This document shows positions 40,701 to 48,938 of a stretch of 64,000 nucleotides of DNA, in pieces (within the stretch, counting starts at the first letter, position 1; each line of letters starts with the position of its first letter). The stretch is from JBKBIP01 sp046297495 (lineage in GTDB: Bacteria; Planctomycetota; Planctomycetia; Gemmatales; Gemmataceae). Made by a program: the position numbers and the translations under genes. The stretch spans positions 1 to 64,000 of the forward strand of contig JBKBIP010000016.1 in the NCBI GenBank assembly GCA_046297495.1, given 5' to 3'. The notes under the pieces are model-generated. The model had not been told where the DNA came from and made no database searches. It saw only the letters and a list, made by a program, of their open reading frames with translations.

Positions 40701-41864
40701 TTAACTCGTGATCTCTACCACCAGATCAGACACCACGCAATTCGGATACCGGCCAACTGAATCTGCTGTCAGGCGTATTTCCAAGGTGTTCTCTCCCACG
40801 CGCAGCAGCGCTGCGGGCAAGGGTACATGAATGGGACGGGGATCGGCAATAGATCGTTCCACAAAACGATTGAGGTAATCGACTACCTGGCCGTTTAACA
40901 CCACCTGCGTCCGCCCCGCGCCGCGTGCCAGGGCTTGAGCGACGCGCGGCGAATCGCGCGGGCCGGCGAGATGGCTCACGGTCAAGCGGAGCACGGCGGC
41001 GGTGGACAGGGCCGACAGTGTGAAGGTCCGGCGCAGCGTGGTTCCTTCCGGGTGGGGAGGCTGCCAGTCGGCTTGCACATCTTGGCCGAGATGGTGCGGC
41101 CAATCGTCCCACGCGATGCGCTGCCCGTCCCCCAGCCAACGCAGCTCGTGCAGCCGTTGCCGTTCGATAGCCAGCTGGCCGAGCCAGGCGTGCTCCAGGT
41201 GCAAATGGCGTTCGTCCCAGCCGCGGACCACGCCGATTAGCTCGTCATGACGGGGATGGCCGGTGTACAGCCGCACGCGCACCTGCTGCCCGCTGAGAGA
41301 ACGAGCGGGCACGGATCGGGGCCGCGCCCGCAGGCCGCGCAGCTCGTCCCAGGAAAAAACTTGTTCACCGAAACGGCCGCGCAACGTCACCGTGTTCGCG
41401 TCAGCGCGGAGCAATTGGCCGAAGAGCTGATCTCCTTCCTTCAGACAAACCTCATCTTCTTGGCCCACAAAAGGGAGCAAATCCCCCCCCCGCGCTTGGA
41501 CCACGGCCGCGACACTGAGACGCGGCAGGCGCACGGCATTCCCCCAGCTAGGCCGAAAGACGACGGTTTCCTCATCCAAACGGAGGAGCTGGCCGAACCA
41601 ACGCTCCCCACTGATCAGCTGGCATTGCTGCTTCCCCACGCGAGCGGGGAATGGCGCTGTGCTCCACTGTATGCGCTGCGCGTCGCGGAGCGGTCGCGTT
41701 TGACCTGCGGGAGGCACGATTTGCAATCGGCCCTCATTCCAGGCCAATTTCCCCTCGGACCGGCTGCCATCGGTCCAGACAACCTCCGCCCCCCACACCG
41801 GCGCCAGCAGCGCGCAGCAGGAAATCAGTACAAGGATTGTTTGGCATGGAACCGCGCGATACAT
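40701..41864 (-). CDS. Secreted protein with small beta repeats
   Basis: A 387-residue protein with a signal peptide (TILVLISCCALLAPVWGA). Residues about 20-250 hold at least three related units of about 60 residues with a pattern like G-x-x-x-x-G-x-L-L-R-x-D-x-x-T-V (GQLLRLDEETVVFRP, GQLLRADANTVTLRG). These resemble the small SH3/Sm-like beta barrels seen in planctomycete envelope proteins. The C-terminal 150 residues form another beta-rich domain. ATG at 41864 has GGAGG upstream; the longer reading to 41957 lacks one. No function is known. Confidence 0.72.
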   Translation of the reverse strand: MYRAVPCQTILVLISCCALLAPVWGAEVVWTDGSRSEGKLAWNEGRLQIVPPAGQTRPLRDAQRIQWSTAPFPARVGKQQCQLISGERWFGQLLRLDEETVVFRPSWGNAVRLPRLSVAAVVQARGGDLLPFVGQEDEVCLKEGDQLFGQLLRADANTVTLRGRFGEQVFSWDELRGLRARPRSVPARSLSGQQVRVRLYTGHPRHDELIGVVRGWDERHLHLEHAWLGQLAIERQRLHELRWLGDGQRIAWDDWPHHLGQDVQADWQPPHPEGTTLRRTFTLSALSTAAVLRLTVSHLAGPRDSPRVAQALARGAGRTQVVLNGQVVDYLNRFVERSIADPRPIHVPLPAALLRVGENTLEIRLTADSVGRYPNCVVSDLVVEITS

Positions 41865-42049
41865 GGGATTGCCTCCGCTCTCATTGTACAAGCTCCAACT
41901 GCGACGGATCGCAGCCAATACTATCATCTCCGAACGCATCAGTCTCTTATGGATCACGATTTTGGTATTGGCGAAGATACGTTGACGTTTTCAGAATGGG
42001 TTCTTCCGTTCCCTGGGAAGCTCGTACCCCGAAACCCACCGCGGACTCC

Positions 42050-42079
42050 TTGCCACTGCCGCGCGTTGGGTGTTAAAAT
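42050..42079 (+). promoter_or_regulatory. Sigma70-like promoter for the FHA-GAF-SpoIIE gene
   Basis: TTGCCA at 42050-42055 and TAAAAT at 42074-42079 with an 18-base spacer, each one mismatch from consensus. It lies 140 bases before the chosen start, in the 356-base gap between divergent genes. Confidence 0.5.
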
Positions 42080-42220
42080 GTATCCGATTCGTGAATGGTT
42101 TGGGATAGTGGCGGAAAAAAGTGCATCGAGGCTTTCTCCACCATCCTTCAAAAAATGGGCTTGTCGGAACGGCCTGATCGGATTCTCTCCCCCCAGGCCA
42201 GCTCTAAGGTGGCAACTTCC

Positions 42221-43906
42221 ATGGCTATGTTGCAGGTGCTCAGCGGCCCGAACCGGGGCGAACGCTTTTCGATTACCAAAGAACGTGTGATTTTGGGCCG
42301 GAATCCCGAATGTGACGTGGTCATTGCCGGACACGCGGTCAGTCGGGAGCACGCGCAGATCGTGCGGGTGGGGAACAAGTATTTCCTCGAAGATCGCGGT
42401 AGCCGCAACGGCACCGAGTTGAATAACCAACCTATCACGACGCGCACGCCGCTGGGCGACGCGGATAAAATCAAGATTTGCGAGGTGGAGATCGGGTTTT
42501 TCGAGTCGGCTCCCCCTTTGCTCCCCTTGCCCCCCGCGCTGCGGCGCGAGGAAATGGAGGATGAGGAGAGCAACAGCACCACCACCTTGGAAGCAGCGAT
42601 TAGCCGACTCAGCGCCAACCAGGAGATGCACACGCAGCCGGCGGAAAAGCTGGCCGCCTTGCTGGAGATCAGCGCCAACCTCAGCCGCACGCTCGAACTC
42701 GATTCGCTGTTACCTAAGATCGCCGACAGCCTCTTCCAATTGTTTCGCCAGGCCGACCGTTGCTTCCTGATCTTGCAAGACGGTAACTCCGGCCGGCTCA
42801 TTCCCAAGCTGATCAAGACCCGCCGCCCCAACGCCGAAACCAGCGTCCGCTTCAGTCGCAGCATCGTCAAGCAGTGCCTGGAAACGACGGAAGCGTTTCT
42901 CAGCGAGGATGCCAGCACCGACAGCCGCTTTGGCTTGTCGCAAAGCATCGCCGATTTTCGCATCCGTTCCGTGATGTGCGCGCCGCTGTGTACCGTGGAT
43001 GGGAATGCCTTCGGCGTCATCAATTTGGACACGCAGGATCGGAGCAAGAAATTCACCAAAGACGACTTGAAGCTGCTCGTTGCCGTCGCCAACCAGGCGG
43101 CCATCGCCTTGGAGAACGCCAAGCTGCACACCGATTTGCTGGCCCGCGAACGATTCCAACGCGACCTGGAGCTGGCCCGCGAGGTGCAGCGCGGCTTCTT
43201 GCCGCATCGCCTGCCCGACTTGGCCGGTTATGAGTTTTTCGCCCACTACGAATCGGCGTATCAAGTGGGAGGAGATTACTACGATTTCATTCCGCTGTCG
43301 CAAAACCGCCTCGGCGTCATGCTGGGGGACGTATCTGGCAAGGGGGTGTCGGCGGCCTTGCTGATGGCCAAGCTCAGCGCCGAGGGGCGTTTCTGCATGT
43401 TGACCGAGGCTGACCCCGCCGCCGCTGTCTCGCGGCTGAACGACCTGCTGCTGCAAGCAGGCTTGCTCGACCGCTTCGTGACCTTGGCGACCGCCTTGAT
43501 CGACCCCGCCACGCATCGCGTGACGTTCATCAACGCCGGCCACATGATTCCGCTGGTGTACCGTCACGACCAGCAAGTGCTGGAAGAGGCCATGTCCAAC
43601 GAGGCCGGCGGCTTGCCCTTGGGGGTGATGGAAGGATATGAATACAACGCCGCGATGGTGCAACTGGCGCCAGGCGATAGTATCATCCTCTATACCGATG
43701 GCGTGACCGATGCCGAGAATACCGACCATCAGGCATTTGGCATCGAAGGCATCCACAACGCCGCGCGGGGCGGGCCGTTCACTGCCGCCCGGCTGGGGGA
43801 ACGTCTGGTACAAGCCGTCAAGCAGCATTCCTTAGGCCGGCACCAATTCGACGACCTGACCCTGGTTTGTTTCGGCCGGTCCTCAGCCGCCGCGCCAACG
43901 ACGTGA
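42221..43906 (+). CDS. FHA-GAF-SpoIIE phosphatase
   Basis: A 561-residue signalling protein. An N-terminal FHA domain (ILGRNPECDVVIAGHAVSREH, then EDRGSRNGTELNN) reads phosphothreonine. A GAF domain is at about residues 120-285 (LDSLLPKIADSLFQLF, and VMCAPLCTVDGNAFGVINLD). A C-terminal SpoIIE/PP2C phosphatase has AREVQRGFLPHRLP, the metal motif GGDYYDFIPL, MLGDVSGKGVSAALLMAKL, INAGHMIPLVYR and ILYTDGVTDAEN. Such proteins act on STAS-type anti-anti-sigma factors and can be tied to Ser/Thr kinases through FHA. ATG at 42221 follows AAGGTGG. No partner gene is adjacent. Confidence 0.92.
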   Translation: MAMLQVLSGPNRGERFSITKERVILGRNPECDVVIAGHAVSREHAQIVRVGNKYFLEDRGSRNGTELNNQPITTRTPLGDADKIKICEVEIGFFESAPPLLPLPPALRREEMEDEESNSTTTLEAAISRLSANQEMHTQPAEKLAALLEISANLSRTLELDSLLPKIADSLFQLFRQADRCFLILQDGNSGRLIPKLIKTRRPNAETSVRFSRSIVKQCLETTEAFLSEDASTDSRFGLSQSIADFRIRSVMCAPLCTVDGNAFGVINLDTQDRSKKFTKDDLKLLVAVANQAAIALENAKLHTDLLARERFQRDLELAREVQRGFLPHRLPDLAGYEFFAHYESAYQVGGDYYDFIPLSQNRLGVMLGDVSGKGVSAALLMAKLSAEGRFCMLTEADPAAAVSRLNDLLLQAGLLDRFVTLATALIDPATHRVTFINAGHMIPLVYRHDQQVLEEAMSNEAGGLPLGVMEGYEYNAAMVQLAPGDSIILYTDGVTDAENTDHQAFGIEGIHNAARGGPFTAARLGERLVQAVKQHSLGRHQFDDLTLVCFGRSSAAAPTT

Positions 43907-43915
43907 CAGGACCGA

Positions 43916-44150
43916 GTGATCCGATGCCTATATGAACACGGCGCCAGTCGGCAAGAGATTTTGAATCTGTGGCGGTTCATTGATTGGTTGATGGACCTGC
44001 CGCGCGAGTTCGAGGAAAGCTGCTGGCAAGAGATACGTCAAATCGAAAAGAAGCAGATGCCATACATGACATCCACTGAACGCATGGGGGGCCGACAAGT
44101 ATCTGCAAGAAGGCTTGGCGAAAGGCCGACAGGAAGGCTGGCGCCAGTTG
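43916..44150 (+). pseudogene. Decayed Rpn-like PD-(D/E)XK nuclease gene, copy 1
   Basis: The C-terminal fragment of a planctomycete-type Rpn/DUF4351-like protein. Frame one reads YEHGASRQEILNLWRFIDWL, then MDLPREFEESCWQEI and MPYMTSTERMGG. A frame change at the G6 run 44086-44091 then gives DKYLQEGLAKGRQEGW. Removing one G joins them as TERMGADKYLQEGLAKG, so one slippage inactivated the gene. The N-terminal nuclease half is missing. The fragment starts 10 bases after the phosphatase stop. Family identity rests on remembered motif wording; a similar second fragment is at 55839-55950. Confidence 0.72.
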
Positions 44151-44232
44151 CCGCGTGGGCCGGATTCATTCTCTCAATGGTGGGCGGAAGATTCTTATAC
44201 TCTTTTTCTGGAGATCACTCGACAGGCTGGTG

Positions 44233-44238
44233 TATAAT
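44233..44238 (+). promoter_or_regulatory. Consensus -10 hexamer before clpS
   Basis: A perfect TATAAT lies 48 bases before the clpS ATG. No good -35 hexamer sits at the proper distance, so assignment as the clpS promoter is tentative. Confidence 0.4.
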
Positions 44239-44286
44239 GTTCAGGAGTATCAGGAGCGATACGACCAAGGTGGGGGTGCAGCCAAC

Positions 44287-44631
44287 ATGAGCGAGACGAT
44301 CACACTTCCCAAAACCTCACGACGACTCAAAGAGCAAGAAGAGCAAAAAACCAAGCGCCAGCCGCCCTACAACGTGATACTGCTCAACGATGACGACCAC
44401 AGTTTTGAGTACGTCATCGGCATGTTGCAGCAGTTGTTCGGCCATCCGCGCGAAAAGGGGCTGCAAATGGCGTGGGAGGTTCACACCAATGGCCGAGTCA
44501 TCGTTCTGACCACGACCAAGGAACACGCCGAGCTGAAGCAAGAACAAATTCACGCCTTCGGCCCCGACAAACTGATCCCCCGCTGCAAAGGCTCGATGAC
44601 CGCCATCATCGAACCCGCGCCGCAGTCGTGA
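44287..44631 (+). CDS. clpS: ATP-dependent Clp protease adaptor ClpS
   Basis: A 114-residue ClpS adaptor. The core YNVILLNDDDHSFEYVIGMLQ carries the DDxH surface that binds N-end-rule substrates, and GRVIVLTTTKEHAELKQEQ and GPDKLIPRCKGSMTAIIEP complete the fold that docks on the ClpA N-domain. The N-terminus is extended and charged. It hands proteins with destabilising N-terminal residues to ClpAP. No clpA is adjacent. ATG at 44287 has AAGGTGGGGG upstream. The long reading from 44155 runs back through the pseudogene region and is rejected. Confidence 0.92.
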   Translation: MSETITLPKTSRRLKEQEEQKTKRQPPYNVILLNDDDHSFEYVIGMLQQLFGHPREKGLQMAWEVHTNGRVIVLTTTKEHAELKQEQIHAFGPDKLIPRCKGSMTAIIEPAPQS

Positions 44632-44708
44632 TGTCATTCAGCTCGGTAGCGACGGACTGTTTCCGCAGCTTTCCCAACAGGGGAGAGGGGAAACTTCTGG
44701 GACAACCG

Positions 44709-46325
44709 CTAATCGATGCGGTCGCCCACTTGCACTTCTATCAACCCCGATTCACCGCCATCCAGCGCTTGGCGCAGGGCGGTGGCGAATTCCGGATCGG
44801 AAGCGGCGCGCCAGTAGCGCACGCCGAAGGCTTGGGCGAACAGACCGAAATCGGGGTTGCGTAGATCGACGCCAAAATAGCGCCCTTCGTAGCGGCGCTG
44901 TTGGATGGCCTTGATCAAGGTCAAACTGCTGTCGTTCATGAGAATGACAATGACGGGCAACTTTTCTTGGACGGCAGTGGCCAGCTCCATGCCGGTCATC
45001 TGGAAGCAGCCGTCCCCCATGATGGTCACGACAGGGCGCTGAGGAAAAGCGAGTTTGGCCCCCAGCGCGGCGGGGAGGCCGAAGCCCATCGACACAAAGC
45101 CGGCGGGGTGCAGGAAGGAGCGCGGTTCATAAATGGGAAATTGCGCCAGCATCATGTAGGTCAGGCGCGTGATGTCGCCGACGATAATGGCGTCGCGCGG
45201 CAACAGGGGACGCATCGTGTCCAGCAGCTCCAGCCCCCGCAAGCGCCAGCGCGGTAGAGGCACTGGTGTATGCCACGGCAGGCGTGGCGCTTCAGGCAAC
45301 GCGGCTAGCAAGGCACGCAGCGCCTCGGCGGCGTCGGCTTGGATGCCCAGCGTGACGGCGTAGTGCCGGCCAATCTCCGCGCCGTCGATGTCGATATGCA
45401 CCAGCTGCGGCGGCGGTTTCATCACCCAACTGCCAGTGGCGGCCTGCGTAAAGCGACAGCCGATAGCCAGCATGGCATCCGCCTCCGCCAGCGCCGGGGA
45501 CAGCAGCGGTTCCATGTTGGTCAGGTCGGACGTCGCCTGGTGCCAGGGTAAACCGGCTGCCAGAGGATGGTCCCCGGGGAAAGCGCTCTTGCCCATCAAG
45601 GTTGTCAACACCGGCGCTCCCAGCCGCTCGGCCAATTGCGCCAACAGCCCGCAGGCGCCGGCGCTGAGCACGCCGCCGCCGGCCAGCAGCACTGGCCTTT
45701 TCCAACCAGCGATCAACTCCACCAATTCCGTGATGTCCGAAGGACGGGGAGCGAGGGGGGGCAACGTCGGCGGCAGCGGCGGCATTTCCAGATGGGGAAA
45801 CGGTGTACGCTGCACATCGAGCGGGACTTCCACCAACACCGGGCCGGGCCGACGCTCGGTCAGAGCACGAAAGGCGCGATCCAGCTCGGTGATCAGGCCG
45901 CGGGGGTCATCGATATGACAGCGCCATTTGGTGAAGCTCGTGCACGCGTGAAGCTGGTCGTTTTCGTGGTAATAGCCGGAACGGGGACCACGCCCCAACA
46001 CCGGGACTTGACCGCTGATGAGCAATAAGGGAATCGAATCGGTGAAGGCGGTGGCCAAGGGAGTGGCGGCATTGAGCACCCCCGGTCCGCACACCGCCAA
46101 GCACACGCCCGGCTTGCCGGTGGCCCGCGCGTAGCCGTCCGCCATGAACGCCGCCGCTTGCTCGTCGCGGGCCAAGACGTGGCGAATCGCTGGCTCGCGG
46201 CACAGGGCGTCGTACAACGGCGTGAGCTGGCCGCCCGGATAGCCAAACACATGGGCCACGTCATGGTCGCGCAACCGCTGCACGACGGCATCCGCGACCG
46301 TTTGCGGACAAGCGGCTGACTCCAT
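44709..46325 (-). CDS. Acetolactate synthase-like TPP enzyme
   Basis: A 538-residue thiamine diphosphate enzyme. The N-terminal Pyr domain has HVFGYPGGQLTPLYDAL and the catalytic Glu in RDEQAAAFMADGYARATGKPG. The middle domain has WKRPVLLAGGGVLSAGA. The C-terminal PP domain has TIMGDGCFQMTGMELATAV and VIVILMNDSSLT, the Mg/TPP motif GDG-x(24-27)-N-D. It most resembles acetolactate synthase large subunits and related 2-hydroxyacyl/glyoxylate enzymes. No small regulatory subunit gene is beside it, so a role other than branched-chain amino acid synthesis is possible. ATG at 46325 follows GAGGAA. Confidence 0.88.
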   Translation of the reverse strand: MESAACPQTVADAVVQRLRDHDVAHVFGYPGGQLTPLYDALCREPAIRHVLARDEQAAAFMADGYARATGKPGVCLAVCGPGVLNAATPLATAFTDSIPLLLISGQVPVLGRGPRSGYYHENDQLHACTSFTKWRCHIDDPRGLITELDRAFRALTERRPGPVLVEVPLDVQRTPFPHLEMPPLPPTLPPLAPRPSDITELVELIAGWKRPVLLAGGGVLSAGACGLLAQLAERLGAPVLTTLMGKSAFPGDHPLAAGLPWHQATSDLTNMEPLLSPALAEADAMLAIGCRFTQAATGSWVMKPPPQLVHIDIDGAEIGRHYAVTLGIQADAAEALRALLAALPEAPRLPWHTPVPLPRWRLRGLELLDTMRPLLPRDAIIVGDITRLTYMMLAQFPIYEPRSFLHPAGFVSMGFGLPAALGAKLAFPQRPVVTIMGDGCFQMTGMELATAVQEKLPVIVILMNDSSLTLIKAIQQRRYEGRYFGVDLRNPDFGLFAQAFGVRYWRAASDPEFATALRQALDGGESGLIEVQVGDRID

Positions 46326-46370
46326 TGGTGTTCCTCAATGCCAGGGTCCAAGCGGCGAACGGAGCGGGCG

Positions 46371-48491
46371 TCAGTCTATTGTCAAATTCCTCTTTGCCGA
46401 AGAGCCGTTGGGATTTCGCTCGTTCCAGTCGCTCGCGATCTCGGCAGGTAGTTGCTTCAAGGGGCGGAGGGCCATGTCGCGGACGAACCATTCCGTTCCG
46501 GCTGATTTTAATTGAATCTTCCCGTTTTGCACCGCCTGATTCTCCAAACCGATCCACTGTCTCGCTTCGGTCGCCATTAAGCACACTTGGCCGTTCAGCC
46601 GGTGAACGATGACGCCGTTAACGCTGAATACTTCCAAGGTGTTCCATTCTCCCGTCGGTTGTTCCGCCCGTTGCCGGGGCAGCACGCGCGGCGCCACGGC
46701 CAACGGCGCCACGAACCGCTGCCCCTTGGGGTGTGCCTGGATCAGCGCCGGTTGCTGGCCGGCGGACGCAAAATCCCCAATCAGTTGGCCATGAACCTCC
46801 ACGGTCAGCCGGCCATCGGGGGGAAGTTCGAGGCCGCCGCACCGGCCTTCGATCACGGCATATTCCAGACCGCGCATCCAGAAATGTTCAGCGGCAGTCA
46901 ACGGTTCAACGCCATGATAAATCAGTCCGCCGCGACGTGGTCCTATCTCCAAAGGGGGCCAACGCAACAGCCCCCACTTGAATTCTAGCTTTAGATGATA
47001 GTTGTCATACGTTCGCGTCGTCGTCAAGGCGCCGGGAATCTCGCCGGAGATGCGCAGCGCTGGCTGCCCGTCTTCCTGGACGACGCGAAACACTTGCCAG
47101 GGGTCCTGATTACGTCCCAACGGCGCCGCGCCGCCACGTGGCTTGTCTAGCCAGCTTTCCCAACCATCCAAGTTATGACCGTTGAGCAAGGGAACCCAAC
47201 CGCCCGTGGTCGTTGGGGGGCGGGTGGCAGTCGGGGGCAGCGTTGGCAGCGCCGGTCCCGCATGAACCAACGTCGTGGGTTGAACGGTTTCCGAGCGGCT
47301 GGCATGACGAGAAGGCCGAGCAAACAGGGAATAACTTAGACCCAAGCTAACGGCGGCGCCAATCAAAAGCCAGCCGATGACCAAGAAAAGCCACTCGCGT
47401 TTCGGAAAGGTCCGAGTATTAATAGGGGCGTCCGTTTCGAGGCCAGGCCGGTGCAGGCGGAGCCTCGGCTCACCGAACGGTTGCAGGGCATCGGCAACCT
47501 CCGCCGCGCTCGAAAAACGGTCATCTCGATTTTTTGCCAGCATGCGCCGTAGGATCTCGGTCAGTCCGTCCGGCATGTCGTCCCGCGCTTGGGCGACGGG
47601 GCGCGGCTCGGCGGACTGGTGCCAAAGCAATTTTTGTCCCAGGGAACCTTCGGGAAAAGGCGCCTGGCCTGTCAACAAGAAATACAGCGTGCATCCCAAA
47701 CTGTAAATGTCGGCTCGAGGATCGACGTTTTGCGCGTCCAGCGCCTGTTCAGGGGCCAGGTAATCTGGGGAACCCAGCAAATCTCCTGCTCGCGTCACAG
47801 CATCTTGGCTGGGAGCACTTTCAATGAAACGATAGCGATGCACCAGTCCCAGATCAAGAATCTTCACCACCGCCGCGCTGGCCGTGATCATGAGATTACT
47901 GGGCTTGATGTCCCGATGAACTAACCCTTGCGTATGCAGATAGTGCAGTCCCCGCGCGGCTTGCCGGACATAGTCACAGGCTTGCCAAATCGGCAGTGGC
48001 CCCACTTGCTCCACCAGACGCTGCCAATCGGTCCCCTCGACGTACTCCATGATGAGATAGTGCAAGGGGCCGAACACGCCGAAATCGTACACCGCCACGA
48101 CATGCGGATGCGCCAGTCGCGCGGCCGCCCGCGCTTCCCGCTGGAAGCGCCGCACAGCTCGCTCGTCGTCGGCGGCGTGCAGGATTTTGACCGCCGCCAG
48201 CCGGTGCAGGTGACCATGACGGGCTTTATAGACTTTGCCCATCCCCCCTCGGCCAAGCGGTTCCAGCACCTGATAGGAACCCAGCACGGAGCCAGGACCA
48301 ATCGATTCCAACAGTAGGGGGTCGATCTGTTCCCTGGCGACCCAGCCGCGCTCCACTAGATGCTCGGCCAGGTCGCGCGCGTGTGGAAAACAGTCGCACC
48401 CTTCTTGTTTCAATTCTTCAAGCTGCACCGCCTCCAATACCTGGCGTTTTTCCAGGTCGGCCAGCAGGCAAGCGACGGAATCGGTGCTCAT
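46371..48491 (-). CDS. Ser/Thr protein kinase fused to DUF1080
   Basis: A 706-residue bitopic membrane protein. The kinase spans about residues 65-330: glycine loop LGRGGMGKVY, lysine in LAAVKILHA, HRDIKPSNLM, DLG in place of DFG (KILDLGLVHR), and SPDYLAPEQAL. One transmembrane helix (LFLVIGWLLIGAAVSLGLSY) follows at about 365-385. A Pro/Thr linker leads to an extracytoplasmic DUF1080 domain starting GWVPLLNGHNLDGWESW, a jelly-roll found in keto-disaccharide hydrolases and glycan-binding proteins. The start at 48491 has AGGAG upstream. The pairing suggests a receptor kinase sensing a sugar outside; this is inference. Confidence 0.9.
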   Translation of the reverse strand: MSTDSVACLLADLEKRQVLEAVQLEELKQEGCDCFPHARDLAEHLVERGWVAREQIDPLLLESIGPGSVLGSYQVLEPLGRGGMGKVYKARHGHLHRLAAVKILHAADDERAVRRFQREARAAARLAHPHVVAVYDFGVFGPLHYLIMEYVEGTDWQRLVEQVGPLPIWQACDYVRQAARGLHYLHTQGLVHRDIKPSNLMITASAAVVKILDLGLVHRYRFIESAPSQDAVTRAGDLLGSPDYLAPEQALDAQNVDPRADIYSLGCTLYFLLTGQAPFPEGSLGQKLLWHQSAEPRPVAQARDDMPDGLTEILRRMLAKNRDDRFSSAAEVADALQPFGEPRLRLHRPGLETDAPINTRTFPKREWLFLVIGWLLIGAAVSLGLSYSLFARPSRHASRSETVQPTTLVHAGPALPTLPPTATRPPTTTGGWVPLLNGHNLDGWESWLDKPRGGAAPLGRNQDPWQVFRVVQEDGQPALRISGEIPGALTTTRTYDNYHLKLEFKWGLLRWPPLEIGPRRGGLIYHGVEPLTAAEHFWMRGLEYAVIEGRCGGLELPPDGRLTVEVHGQLIGDFASAGQQPALIQAHPKGQRFVAPLAVAPRVLPRQRAEQPTGEWNTLEVFSVNGVIVHRLNGQVCLMATEARQWIGLENQAVQNGKIQLKSAGTEWFVRDMALRPLKQLPAEIASDWNERNPNGSSAKRNLTID

Positions 48492-48796
48492 GACGGGGAC
48501 GGAACTCCTGAGCATACCTTGCGCTTCCATTCAGTGGCATTGGATTGTACGAACAACGGCAAAACAAATCTAGCGCGGATGTGGGGACGACACCAAGGAT
48601 TCTTGCCTTGTTTGGCACGCTGACGCCCAGTATCACACTTCCCCCATTTTGCCTGGCAGCCAGGCATTGCCGGGATTCGTCAAGCCGCGCCGCACGCCGG
48701 TTCCTCTCGTGGAAATAGCCAAGCAGCTGCTGAGAAAACGTTGCCCACGAGGTGAGTATGGGAAATGTCGAAAATCACCGAAACACCAGCAGAGAG

Positions 48797-48881
48797 CGGA
48801 GGGGGAGGGATTCGAACCCTCGGACACTTGCGTGTCGCCGGTTTTCAAGACCGGTGCAATCGGCCACTCTGCCACCCCTCC
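48797..48881 (-). tRNA. tRNA-Ser (anticodon UGA)
   Basis: An 85-base class II tRNA. The acceptor stem GGAGGGG/CCCCTCC, D-arm, anticodon stem CCGGT/ACCGG with loop CTTGAAA (anticodon TGA), a long variable arm, and a T-arm GAGGG-TTCGAAT-CCCTC all fold. Discriminator G is as expected for serine. CCA is not encoded, so it must be added by the nucleotidyltransferase. It lies between the kinase-DUF1080 gene and the epimerase gene, all on the minus strand. Confidence 0.96.
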
Positions 48882-48938
48882 GAGTCGGTCCATTCGTGAT
48901 ACCATGTCGCGGGGCGCGTCGCAAGAGGCTGATCGTCG

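Noticed and set aside
42710..43828. 372-residue minus-strand ORF
   Set aside because: Antisense shadow of the FHA-GAF-SpoIIE gene; no start site or motif.
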